Below are positions 9,931 to 18,693 of a stretch of 54,531 bases of DNA, piece after piece. This DNA comes from Spirochaetales bacterium (GTDB lineage Bacteria > Spirochaetota > Spirochaetia > DAHUYW01): contig DAHVAK010000080.1 of the NCBI GenBank assembly GCA_027314665.1, positions 1 to 54,531 of the forward strand. The letters run 5' to 3'. The translations under genes and the position numbers were made by a program. Under the pieces are notes generated by a model. The model did no database searches. It saw nothing but the letters and a program-made list of their open reading frames with translations, and was not told where the DNA came from. Every line of letters starts with the position of its first letter. The first letter of the stretch is position 1.

Positions 9931-10471
9931 CGATGGAATCGCACAGCGAGCGAATCCTCGCCATGTTGTAGCCCGGAAGCCTGGTCGTCCCCACCTTGAC
10001 CGCCGCGGTCAGCATGACTCCGGCCTGGCTGAGGCGCTTGGTGAGCATGGGGAGGTCATGACTCTCATAGAACCCCTTCGCGAACATCCCGGTGAGCACG
10101 ACGAAAACGGGGACCGAAAAGGGGGCGTGCGTCGACACGAACTGGTCGACCGGCGGGCGGATCTCCCCGCCATAAACCGGCGAGACGAGAACGAGCGCAT
10201 CGTAGCTCTTCGTGTCAAGGGGAAGATCAGGACTTGCGGTGTTCACCGTGACGACGTAGCCACGCCGGACCAGCTCCCTTCCCAGTCTCGCCACCGTGCG
10301 CTTGGGAAAGCCCGAGCCGCCGGGGTGATAGACGACCGCGACTCTCCCGGAGCCTCCCTCCTCCCCCATCACGACTGAGTCCTGGTGGACGGGAAGATCC
10401 CACGAGCTACAGCCTGCCATCGCGAGGCAGGCGATCGAGACCATGATGCGGTTGCCTATGCTGGACATCAT
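9908..10471 (-). CDS. Flavodoxin-like domain lipoprotein
   Basis: Signal peptide with lipobox (IACLAMAGC) followed by VAVVYHPGGSGFPKRTVARLGRELVRRGY...DALVLVSPVYGGEIRPPVDQF. Confidence 0.7.
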   Translation of the reverse strand: MMSSIGNRIMVSIACLAMAGCSSWDLPVHQDSVVMGEEGGSGRVAVVYHPGGSGFPKRTVARLGRELVRRGYVVTVNTASPDLPLDTKSYDALVLVSPVYGGEIRPPVDQFVSTHAPFSVPVFVVLTGMFAKGFYESHDLPMLTKRLSQAGVMLTAAVKVGTTRLPGYNMARIRSLCDSIDATLASD

Positions 10472-10651
10472 TGCCTCCTTCGCCGTGATCCTGCGTGCTC
10501 ATCTGCCCCAGCCGCCGGGGCCGGCGCCGCGCTCGGGTGGGGAGCGGCCGCGCGTGCAGGCGGAAAGCTTCGGCCCCCGAACGGCGCTCTTCTTCAGCGA
10601 ACCCACGCCCGGGAAGGAACTGGGAGGTGATTCGTCTCGATAGAGTATATC

Positions 10652-11599
10652 CTATTCTTCGTTTCCCGCCCGCAGCCAGGCGACGTAATCGGCGACTCCG
10701 CGCTCGAGGTCGTACTCAGGCTCGTAGCCCGCATCCGCGCGGATGCGCGACAGGTCGAGCTCGATCGTCCTTCTCGGCCCCCTCGGATCGAACCCTGCCG
10801 GAGGCTCGACCTCTGCCCCCGGGATTACCGCCCGAACCGCCGCGGCGAACTCCCGGTTCGTAACCGCCCGCCCCATGCCGATGTTGTAGACCGCATGGTT
10901 GAGCTTCGTCGCGATCTGAAGCCTTGCGATGGCTCGCCCGCAATCCCTCACGTAGCAGTAGTCCGCTCCGTCCTCCGCGAAGGCGCGAGACTGAGGAGCC
11001 GAAAAGTCGAGCCGTACCCCCACAACGGCGGCGCGAACCATCTGGACGGGGATGTTCATGGGGCTCGGCGGATGGTGGGACAGGGGTCCCCAGGCGCCGT
11101 AGCGGAAGTGGATGACCTCCACGTCCGAGCCGCTCGCAACGGTCGGCGCGAGAAGCTCGGAGATCTTCATGAAGCTCGGTATTGGATGAAAGGCCGCCAT
11201 CGGGAGGGGAAGCTCCTCACGCAGCGGCCCGTCGGACGCGACGCCGGCGTAGACTCCGATGGTGCTTGCGAGGGCGATCCGAGCGACCTTCCACTCCGCC
11301 GCCACTGCAAGCAGGTTGAAGAGCCTCTGGAGGGCCTCGGGATAACCATCGCCCCGAACCGCCCCGTTCGCCAGGTAGATGATCCCCGTGATCCGTCTCC
11401 GCCGACCGAGCTCGCGGAGCGACTCAAGATCGCCCGCATCCACCTGCTCGACGAACAGACGCCTGCCGATCTCGCCCTTGATGAAGCTCGGCTCCCGGAC
11501 AATGCGGTATCGCGTGAGCACGCACTCCTGCCCGAGATCGAGCAGGGCCCGCGCAGTGTGCAGCCCGACGAAACCCATGCCGCCGATGATGAGCTGCAT
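10652..11599 (-). CDS. NAD-dependent epimerase/dehydratase family protein
   Basis: MQLIIGGMGFVGLHTARALLDLG Rossmann GxxGxxG and SDR-like layout. Confidence 0.85.
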   Translation of the reverse strand: MQLIIGGMGFVGLHTARALLDLGQECVLTRYRIVREPSFIKGEIGRRLFVEQVDAGDLESLRELGRRRRITGIIYLANGAVRGDGYPEALQRLFNLLAVAAEWKVARIALASTIGVYAGVASDGPLREELPLPMAAFHPIPSFMKISELLAPTVASGSDVEVIHFRYGAWGPLSHHPPSPMNIPVQMVRAAVVGVRLDFSAPQSRAFAEDGADYCYVRDCGRAIARLQIATKLNHAVYNIGMGRAVTNREFAAAVRAVIPGAEVEPPAGFDPRGPRRTIELDLSRIRADAGYEPEYDLERGVADYVAWLRAGNEE

Positions 11600-11795
11600 C
11601 TCCCTACCCTCGTCTCCCCTCGGTGGCGGCGCTTCCCCCCGTCACGAGAACCCTCTTTCCGTTCAACCCCAATTCCATCTCGATTCCTCCAATTGTGCTG
11701 ACGATCGAGAAGATAGGGCTTCGCGAACGGTTTGGATTGTACGCGCGCGACATCCTGAGGCAAAACGCGCGAGAGCCCACGAGGCGGCCGGCCGG

Positions 11796-12632
11796 CTACC
11801 GGAGCGACTCCGACGGCCCGGTCGCCCGGAGGCGAGCCCCCGTCTCCCCCGCGGCCGGCTCCGCGCTCGCGCAGGCGGTGAAGGAGCTCGGCGTCATCGC
11901 CGCGAGTCGGCGGAACTCGCGCCCGAAGTGGGCCTGGTCATAGTAACCCGCGGCGAGACCTATCTCGGTGAGGGTGCGCTCCTCCCGCGCGAGGATGCCC
12001 CGCTTCGCATGATCGAAGCGCGCAAGGCGAGCGAAGGTCGTGGGGCTCACTCCGATCCGGCCGGCAAAGAGTCGCTCGATTTGTCGGCGCCCCGCGGGAA
12101 CCTCCCGAACGAGTACGTCGAGCGAAGCCTCGGGATCCTCGCAGAGCCTCCTCGCGAGCGAATCGATCCTCTTCTCGATCGCACTGGGCTCGACGAGGTG
12201 TCGCTCGAAGAAGCCATCGAGCAGGGCGACCCGCTCGTCGAAGTGATTGGCCGAGGAGAGCTCCTCCACGAGACGCTCCAGCTCGGCCTTCGGCAGGGTC
12301 TCGGCGACGGGCACCACCCGATCTGCGAGCGCCGAAGCCTGCCGGTGGGCAAAGCGGCTGAGGCCGCCAGGATGGAAGAGCACCTGGATGCGATCGGTCG
12401 GAGTCTCGTGGACCTCGAGGCGTAACGAGCTTCGCTGCAGCCCGAAAAGGGCGACCTGCGGCACCGGACGCCCCTCGATCCGGAAGGAGCCCGCGAGACT
12501 GATCACGAGCACCGCTCCCGGGCGCGGAGCAATTCGCTTGGTCTTGGGTCCACTTCCCGAGATCGCTCCGTAGGAAGCAATCGAAGTGCGAAGTCGCGAT
12601 GACTCCGGCGTTCCCGCCTGATATGCAAGCAT
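11796..12632 (-). CDS. AraC family transcriptional regulator
   Basis: C-terminal HTH ...RRQIERLFAGRIGVSPTTFARLARFDHAKRGI...LTEIGLAAGYYDQAHFGREFRRLAAMTPSSF. Confidence 0.88.
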   Translation of the reverse strand: MLAYQAGTPESSRLRTSIASYGAISGSGPKTKRIAPRPGAVLVISLAGSFRIEGRPVPQVALFGLQRSSLRLEVHETPTDRIQVLFHPGGLSRFAHRQASALADRVVPVAETLPKAELERLVEELSSANHFDERVALLDGFFERHLVEPSAIEKRIDSLARRLCEDPEASLDVLVREVPAGRRQIERLFAGRIGVSPTTFARLARFDHAKRGILAREERTLTEIGLAAGYYDQAHFGREFRRLAAMTPSSFTACASAEPAAGETGARLRATGPSESLR

Positions 12633-12776
12633 TTCCCCTCCCCGCTGGCGGCGTCCGCACGCTCGAAGCCGCTCCCAACGCGCCTCCCGCCGACCCGCCT
12701 ACGAATGTCGTAATCATGAATTGATTTGTCAAATTTGGCTTCGGCTGTCTCCCCCCGACGCCCCGAAGCCCTCCCG

Positions 12777-13820
12777 TCACCCCCGCGCGAGGGCGAGGTT
12801 GTGGCTCAGCGGTCGGTCGATGCGGCGGTGGACCCGAAAGCCCGAGCGCCTTGCGAGCTCCTCGAAGGACGGAAGCCCTCGATGGACCATCGCCGCCTGC
12901 GAGGCACGATTCAGGAGGCTCGCGGCCCCGTCGATTCTCGTGACGGACCCCACGACGACGACATCCTCCGGACCATAGCGCGCGACGAGGGCAAGGCACG
13001 CCTCGATCTCCTCGTCCGAGCCGTACTCGAAGAGCCCCCCCTCGGAGGCGACCGCGATGATGGCCCGCGCGGAGGTCGCCGCCTCGAGCAGCTCGCGAAG
13101 CCGACCGCCGTCGGACCAATCGAGGGCCACAGGGCGAAGCGCGACCGACAATCCGTGGAGGGGAGCTGCCTCGGCGCGAAGGGCCAACAGGGCGCGCCCG
13201 CCGAAGGCGGGCCCGACCTCGTCCCGATCGAGCACATCGATGCTCACCTGACGAGCCGCGATGAGCTTCCGCTCCTCCCGCGACAGAAGAACGAGAGCGT
13301 TCAGGGTGTCGGAGGCGCAGCCCCCGCCTAGGTTCAACAGATAGAGGGGGCGAGCGCTATCGCGAGCGAGAAGCGGCTTGAGCCCGTCGGCGAGCAGCCG
13401 GGCCGTGTCCTTCAGCCGCAGTTGGACCGATAGGCAGGGCAGGGACGCCGCGATTCGCCGGTCGACCCTCTTGGCATAGCAGCGCCCGAGGTTATCCGGG
13501 CCGAGCTTCAGGAGGTAGGTGCTCATCCCGCTCAGGTAGGTGCCCGCCGAGCTGCGGATGCCCGCGGCAAGGCGCGAGCCCTTCAGGCTCAGGGCGAGGA
13601 GCAGGCGACGAGCGAGGGGCGGCATCCTGCCGACGCGCTCGAGCTCGCTCAAGGCCCGCTCGACCTCCCTGCGAAGCTCCTCCTCGCTCGGCTCGAGCGC
13701 AAAGGCGGGGTGCGTGATGTCGATGACCGGAAGCTCGATCCCGTCGTCGGCGAGGACGTAGCAGAGGCCGGGCTTCTTGTGTTTCTCGGGGACGACGGTC
13801 AGACTCTTGGCATGGCGCAT
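12777..13820 (-). CDS. SAM-dependent methyltransferase-like protein (uncharacterised)
   Basis: RPLYLLNLGGGCASDTLNALVLL...SIDVLDRDEVG...; SD aaggaggag before ATG 13820. Confidence 0.6.
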   Translation of the reverse strand: MRHAKSLTVVPEKHKKPGLCYVLADDGIELPVIDITHPAFALEPSEEELRREVERALSELERVGRMPPLARRLLLALSLKGSRLAAGIRSSAGTYLSGMSTYLLKLGPDNLGRCYAKRVDRRIAASLPCLSVQLRLKDTARLLADGLKPLLARDSARPLYLLNLGGGCASDTLNALVLLSREERKLIAARQVSIDVLDRDEVGPAFGGRALLALRAEAAPLHGLSVALRPVALDWSDGGRLRELLEAATSARAIIAVASEGGLFEYGSDEEIEACLALVARYGPEDVVVVGSVTRIDGAASLLNRASQAAMVHRGLPSFEELARRSGFRVHRRIDRPLSHNLALARG

Positions 13821-14086
13821 GGGCTCCTCCTTCGGAAGTCGTGCCCTGCCAAGCGGACCTATGTCTGAATGGTAAGGCCATCATCATTACACGATTTCGG
13901 CCTCTAGTTCAAGGGGACTCGGAGCGCCTGGCAACACAATCACGCGGCACCTGCACGCGCGGGTCGTTGAAGGTCCGAGGCATTGCGCTCGGTCGCACCG
14001 CGAAAGGCTTCGCCCCGACGCGAGCTTGCCGCATTGCGCTCCTTCCCTCCTCTCGTTACAATCCCTGCCCACTGAGGAGAACGCGC

Positions 14087-14494
14087 ATGGCTTCCGAGCT
14101 TGATGACCCGCGAGGAGGAGCCGACCCACGGTCCCTCGCATACCCGATCGTGCGGAAGCGGGCTGACCCCTTCGTCCACCGCCACAGCGACGGCTGCTGC
14201 TGCTTTGCCGCGACGGCCCCGAGTATGACCGTATCGAGCCGCGGCGCTCGGCGACGATCGAGGAGAAACAGGTGATGTTGTCGAAGCCCGACTTCCCGTG
14301 GGAGCAGCACCTCTTCCAGGTCAACGAGAGGCCTGCCGCCCTCGAGCGTAACGGACGCATCTTCCTTGCCTACCCCGCCGTTTGACGATCCGAACCGCAC
14401 CACACGGGCCCAGGTTCTGCCCTTGAAGCCGCCCCGGAAGCCGGACGAGACCCCCGATTTCGGCACTCCTGCGCCCGACCGGTGCTCCGAATAG
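14087..14494 (+). pseudogene. Decayed, internally deleted GH43 (arabinofuranosidase-type) glycoside hydrolase relic
   Basis: Three fragments in shifting frames: YPIVRKRADPFVHRHSDGCCCFAATAP / EYDRIEPRRSATIEE..VMLSKPDFPWEQHLFQVNERPAALERNGRIFLAYPA / FDDPNRTTRAQVLPL..DETPDFGTPAPD. They match N-terminal, central and C-terminal GH43 signatures. Confidence 0.82.
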
Positions 14495-14550
14495 GGAACG
14501 GGCCCCGCGGAGCTCGGATTCTCCGCCAGCTCCGCGTCGCGTGCCCTCGG

Positions 14551-14579
14551 TTGACGACTGCGGCTGTTGCTGTTGTAAT
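14551..14579 (+). promoter_or_regulatory. Candidate sigma70 promoter of the ABM monooxygenase
   Basis: TTGACG, 17 bp, TGTAAT. Confidence 0.5.
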
Positions 14580-14609
14580 AGTCACAATGGGATGGGGTAG
14601 GGAGGCAGC

Positions 14610-14915
14610 ATGATCGCGAGAGTGATTACCGTACGGGTGAAGAATGAGTCCCTGGAAGAGTTCAAGACCGCAACCATCGCAAATCACACCGGCTCCCTGA
14701 AGGAGCCGGGGATCTATCGTTTTGACGTTCTCCAGAACGATGCCGATCCGCAAGAGTTCGTTCTCTACGAGATCTACGAGTCCGAAGAGGCAACCCTCAC
14801 CCACAAGGAAACCATGCACTACAACAAGTGGAAGCAGAGCATCGAGCCGATGCTGGCCGAGCCGCGCAAATCGACCTCCTTCACGATCATCGCGCCGGCC
14901 CCCGAATACTACTGA
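14610..14915 (+). CDS. Antibiotic biosynthesis monooxygenase (ABM) domain / quinol monooxygenase-like
   Basis: MIARVITVRVKNESLEEFKTATIANHTGSLKEPGIYRFDVLQNDADPQEFVLYEIYESEEATLTHKET; SD ggagg. Confidence 0.88.
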   Translation: MIARVITVRVKNESLEEFKTATIANHTGSLKEPGIYRFDVLQNDADPQEFVLYEIYESEEATLTHKETMHYNKWKQSIEPMLAEPRKSTSFTIIAPAPEYY

Positions 14916-14945
14916 GCCCGCCTTTCCGCGTGCTATATTCGGGGT

Positions 14946-15521
14946 GTGATCCCTTCGGACAAAGGCCCCGATGCTCCCGACCGTTCGATCATCGCTTCCG
15001 TGCTTGCGGGAGATCGTGATCGGTTTGGGATCATTGTACGCAGGTACGAGCGCACGGTCCTCAGGCTCGCCTTTGGGTATCTCGGCAATCGGGATGAGGC
15101 AACCGACGCCTCCCAGGAGATCTTCCTCAAGGCGTTCCGATCCCTAGCCTCCTTTCAGCTTGACCGCCCCTTTCTACCCTGGCTCTACAGCCTCGCCCTT
15201 AATACCCTGCGCACCCGCCGCAGCCGAGCCGCGCGAATCGCGCATTCCGAGCGGGAGGTCTCCGACCTGGAAGAGAGCTATGCCGACCCCGCGGAGAGCG
15301 ATCCGCTCGACCTTACGATTCGCTCCGAGCAACTGCGCCTCGTGCGGGATGGAGTCTCGCTCCTTCCCCGACGGCTTCGCGACCCGGTCGTCCTCTACTA
15401 CTTCGCCGGGCTTTCAGTGGAGGAGACCGGGCAGCTGCTCGGGCTTGCATCCCCAAACGTGAAATCGCGGCTCTTTCGCGCTCGACGGCGCCTGAAAGGG
15501 CTCTTCGCCGGGAGGCTGTGA
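14946..15521 (+). CDS. ECF-type RNA polymerase sigma factor
   Basis: Region 2: FGIIVRRYERTVLRLAFGYLGNRDEATDASQEIFLKAFRSLASF. Region 4: LPRRLRDPVVLYYFAGLSVEETGQLLGLASPNVKSRLFRARRRLK. GTG start. Confidence 0.93.
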   Translation: MIPSDKGPDAPDRSIIASVLAGDRDRFGIIVRRYERTVLRLAFGYLGNRDEATDASQEIFLKAFRSLASFQLDRPFLPWLYSLALNTLRTRRSRAARIAHSEREVSDLEESYADPAESDPLDLTIRSEQLRLVRDGVSLLPRRLRDPVVLYYFAGLSVEETGQLLGLASPNVKSRLFRARRRLKGLFAGRL

Positions 15522-15594
15522 TGGCTGCACACCGAGAAAAACCGCAACCGACATTCTCCCGACGTGGTATACCGGAAGGGAGGAGAAACGGATC

Positions 15595-16221
15595 ATGACC
15601 CCGCAGGGGCTGCGGAAGCTGGTCGCGCGCTGGGAACGAGGGATGCCGCCGAGCGAGGAGGAGCTGCGCCAGCTCCAGCTCCTCGAGGCGGATGATCCGC
15701 CTCTCTACGCGAGAATCTCCCCGCTCCTCCCGCTCATGCGACGAGACGCCGGAGCTGCGATCGAGATAGAGGTTCCGGCGCCCGAACTCGAGGGGCGCGT
15801 GCTCGAGAGACTGCCAAGGCGGTCGGGCTACGAAGAGGAACCGGAAGGAAGGTCGACGTGGGCGCCGCGCTGGCTGCTGCAGGCCGCCGCGGCCGTGGTG
15901 CTCGTCGGGCTGGGCCTCGTCATCGGACTTTCGATTGCCACGCGCTCTCAGGGAGCCCCCAACACGGTGGTCGTGCGCTTCGAGCTTGCGGACCCCCAGG
16001 CGCGCTCGGTCGCCGTCGTCGGGGACTTCAACGACTGGCAGCCCCAGAGTCTGGAGATGCACAAGGTGAAAGGGGTTTGGGAGCTCTCGGTCCCGCTGCG
16101 CCGCGGGGACGTCTATACCTACAACTTTCTCATCGACGGTCGGACCTGGATATCGGACCCCTCCTCCCTTTATCGGATACGGGACGGCTTCGGGGGCGAA
16201 AAGTCGGTCCTCCAGCTGTGA
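15595..16221 (+). CDS. Single-pass membrane protein with C-terminal glycogen-binding (AMPK1-CBM/CBM48-type) domain, in anti-sigma position
   Basis: Soluble N-terminus, TM helix (AAAAVVLVGLGLVIGLSIA), then VVVRFELADPQARSVAVVGDFNDWQPQSLEMHKVKGVWELSVPLRRGDVYTYNFLIDG. Confidence 0.75.
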   Translation: MTPQGLRKLVARWERGMPPSEEELRQLQLLEADDPPLYARISPLLPLMRRDAGAAIEIEVPAPELEGRVLERLPRRSGYEEEPEGRSTWAPRWLLQAAAAVVLVGLGLVIGLSIATRSQGAPNTVVVRFELADPQARSVAVVGDFNDWQPQSLEMHKVKGVWELSVPLRRGDVYTYNFLIDGRTWISDPSSLYRIRDGFGGEKSVLQL

Positions 16222-16236
16222 AGAGGAGGCGGCTCG

Positions 16237-16809
16237 ATGCACAGATGGGCGAGACTCATGCCTCGTGAAGGACGCGCACGCGCGCTCGGAATCGCGCTCC
16301 TTTTCTTCTTTTTGGGGTTTGTCTACGTTCCGCCGTCGTGGACGCAAGAGCGCGGCGAGCCGGCACGCGACCGCATTTCGACGCTCGCGCTGCCCGCCCG
16401 CTTCACCGAGCGCTTCGGGTCGGGCTGGGCCGAGGACTTTCGAGAGGCGTTTCTCTCCGCGGGGCGGCAGGACGCCCTCTCCGGTCTCGCCCTGTCCGTT
16501 ACCCTTGGCTCGATTCGCCTTGATCAGCTTCCGGTCGATGCCAAGGCGGCGGCCCTCTTCTGCGTCGAGGTTGCAGGAGTTGCGGACGTCGCGCTGCGAA
16601 GCGGCTATTCCCCGACCCTTCTCGCCGCCGACGTCCGGCAGGTCCTGCGCAAGGGGGGCTCTCCGTCGTTTGGACCGAGCCTGCTCCGAGGCCCCCGATT
16701 GATCGGCGAGCGACCGATCGTTCGAGGCCCCCTCTCCCCGCCCGGCCCGGCGCTGCGCGGAGGCCAGAATAGCGGGATCGGATTCTCCGGAGGCTTCGGA
16801 CCGCGATGA
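16237..16809 (+). CDS. Hypothetical secreted/anchored protein of the ECF operon
   Basis: N-terminal hydrophobic segment (ALGIALLFFFLGFVYVPPSW), Gly/Pro-rich tail; stop overlaps next start. Confidence 0.6.
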   Translation: MHRWARLMPREGRARALGIALLFFFLGFVYVPPSWTQERGEPARDRISTLALPARFTERFGSGWAEDFREAFLSAGRQDALSGLALSVTLGSIRLDQLPVDAKAAALFCVEVAGVADVALRSGYSPTLLAADVRQVLRKGGSPSFGPSLLRGPRLIGERPIVRGPLSPPGPALRGGQNSGIGFSGGFGPR

Positions 16810-17552
16810 TTGCCCCGCGGTCAGGCCCTCCGTCGGCCTCCTCGTCGGCGCGGCGCATGTGCCTCGTCCTCGTCCTGGTCGGCGTCGGGTTTCAGGCCTT
16901 CGCCGCCCCGAACGACCTTTCGGCCATTCGCACCCTCATCGCGACTGACCCCGCGATGCTTCCCTATCGCGGGGAGGTCGACGCCTTGAGCGCCCCCTTC
17001 TCGCTCCTTGCGGAGCACCAGATCCCGCTCTCGCTCCTCGAGACAGTCCTGCGCGAAGGGGCCTCCAAGGCGGTCTCGGCTTCGGTCCTGAGAAAGGCGC
17101 TCAACGCGGAGGCCGAACGCCTCCTGCAGGCAAAACGGATTCTCGAAGCAAGCGGCGGCGAGGAAGCCGCGCCTGCCTTCGGGCGGCGCTTCGAGGAGCG
17201 GCTCAAGCGGCTTTCGCTTGTCCTGCAGGGCGGGGTCGGTCCCCAGACCATCTCCTCCGTACTCTCCGCCGCCGGCGAGAGCGGTCGCGGTCTCACCTTC
17301 TGCGAGACCCTGCTCGCCATCCTGCAAGTGGGCCCGCTTGACTCGCAAGAGATGACCGAACTGGCAAAGAGCGTCTTCGCAAGCTCCCTCGCCCCCGAGA
17401 GCTATCGCTCCCTTCCCCCCCTCTTCGTGCGGGCGCGGCTTCGTGGGCTCGGGATGGGCGAGACCGCAAACCTCATCGAGCGCCTTCTGTACCGCGGTTT
17501 CGGAGTCATCCAGATCGAAGCCGAGATCCGCAAGCACGCGAGGATGCCATGA
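16806..17552 (+). CDS. Hypothetical secreted helical protein of the ECF operon
   Basis: Signal-like N-terminus (CLVLVLVGVGFQAFAA); overlaps both neighbours by 4 nt. Confidence 0.65.
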   Translation: MIAPRSGPPSASSSARRMCLVLVLVGVGFQAFAAPNDLSAIRTLIATDPAMLPYRGEVDALSAPFSLLAEHQIPLSLLETVLREGASKAVSASVLRKALNAEAERLLQAKRILEASGGEEAAPAFGRRFEERLKRLSLVLQGGVGPQTISSVLSAAGESGRGLTFCETLLAILQVGPLDSQEMTELAKSVFASSLAPESYRSLPPLFVRARLRGLGMGETANLIERLLYRGFGVIQIEAEIRKHARMP

Positions 17553-18688
17553 GAGCACGAGCAATCCCGCCCCTTCTGTTCCTGATCGCTCTCGGAGCGA
17601 TAGTCGCTCCAGCGCTTTCAGCCGACGCATCGGTGAGCCTCGGAGCGACAGGAAGCTACGACATGGGGTCCATCCCGACCGGCGAAAGCCTTCTTCTGTC
17701 CCCGTCAAGCGCCGCTGCCACCGCCCTCTTCAGCGACGTCGCCTACTCCGAGTTTCTCACCAAGAGCGACCGCTCGAGCACCTCGGTCGCATTCGAGGGT
17801 GTGGCCGCCTACGACCCGATAGCGTCCTCCCGGGGGCTTTTTGCGGGAGCGCGGCTAAGCGGGGGGCTCATCGGGGATCTGACCGTTCTCAACGCGAGCC
17901 TCTTCGCAAACATCAACTGGTGGAGCGCCCCCTACGCGCCGGCCTGGACGGTAGACACCCTCCCCGACGCCTACGGCCCCGAGGGCATCGCCCCCTCGCC
18001 CGTCTCCCTTCTCACTCCGACCGGCTCCACGGGGCTGCAGCTCTCCGCCTCGCTCGGAGGCGCCTCCGCGGCGGTCACGGTGACCCCGCGCGTTGCGGCG
18101 CTCCTGGGAACAAGTCCGGGCTGGACTGAGGATGTGACCCTGCGCGGGGACCTCGCGGCCCTGCCTCAGCTGGTGCTTTCCCTCAAGGTGCGGGAGCGAT
18201 TCGAGGGAAGAAGCGACGGAACAACCGCCTGGCAGGCCGGAGGGGGACCTTCGTTCACCTGGTACTCCCCGCACGGGGCCGTGCTCGACGCGGGGCTCTC
18301 CCTTCTCGTGCAGCAGTCGAGCCTCCTCACCGAGCTCGCGACCCTCGGGGCCGGCGGCGCGGCGGGCGCGCTGTCGCTTCCGGCCGACAGCTTCGTCGCC
18401 GTGCAGGCGCTCTTCGATCTCGAGGCGGCGGCGAGCCCTCGCTTGCGCGCCCGCCTCTCCCTCGAGCCGGCGCTCCTCCTCAGGGACTATCCGCACGTTG
18501 AGGCGGGCGTCAGCGGCGGCGCCCCCGAATGGGAGATTGTCGTGCCGCTCGCCGCCGAGATCGTCTTCAACCCCACGGCTCCCCTCTCAGTGCACCTCGT
18601 CCCAAGCTGGAATGCCCACTTCTCCAACAGCGATTACCGCCGGCTGCAATCGGTCGGGGTCTCGTTTTACGCGGCGTGGGGTTTCTAG
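17549..18688 (+). CDS. Hypothetical exported protein, likely outer-membrane beta-barrel
   Basis: Signal peptide (PPLLFLIALGAIVAPALSADA), alternating amphipathic strands, C-terminal aromatic (YAAWGF). Confidence 0.65.
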   Translation: MRARAIPPLLFLIALGAIVAPALSADASVSLGATGSYDMGSIPTGESLLLSPSSAAATALFSDVAYSEFLTKSDRSSTSVAFEGVAAYDPIASSRGLFAGARLSGGLIGDLTVLNASLFANINWWSAPYAPAWTVDTLPDAYGPEGIAPSPVSLLTPTGSTGLQLSASLGGASAAVTVTPRVAALLGTSPGWTEDVTLRGDLAALPQLVLSLKVRERFEGRSDGTTAWQAGGGPSFTWYSPHGAVLDAGLSLLVQQSSLLTELATLGAGGAAGALSLPADSFVAVQALFDLEAAASPRLRARLSLEPALLLRDYPHVEAGVSGGAPEWEIVVPLAAEIVFNPTAPLSVHLVPSWNAHFSNSDYRRLQSVGVSFYAAWGF

Positions 18689-18693
18689 CGGCG

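Noticed and set aside
11938-13119. 393-aa minus ORF
   Set aside because: Spans the AraC gene, the intergenic and part of the methyltransferase in the wrong frame.
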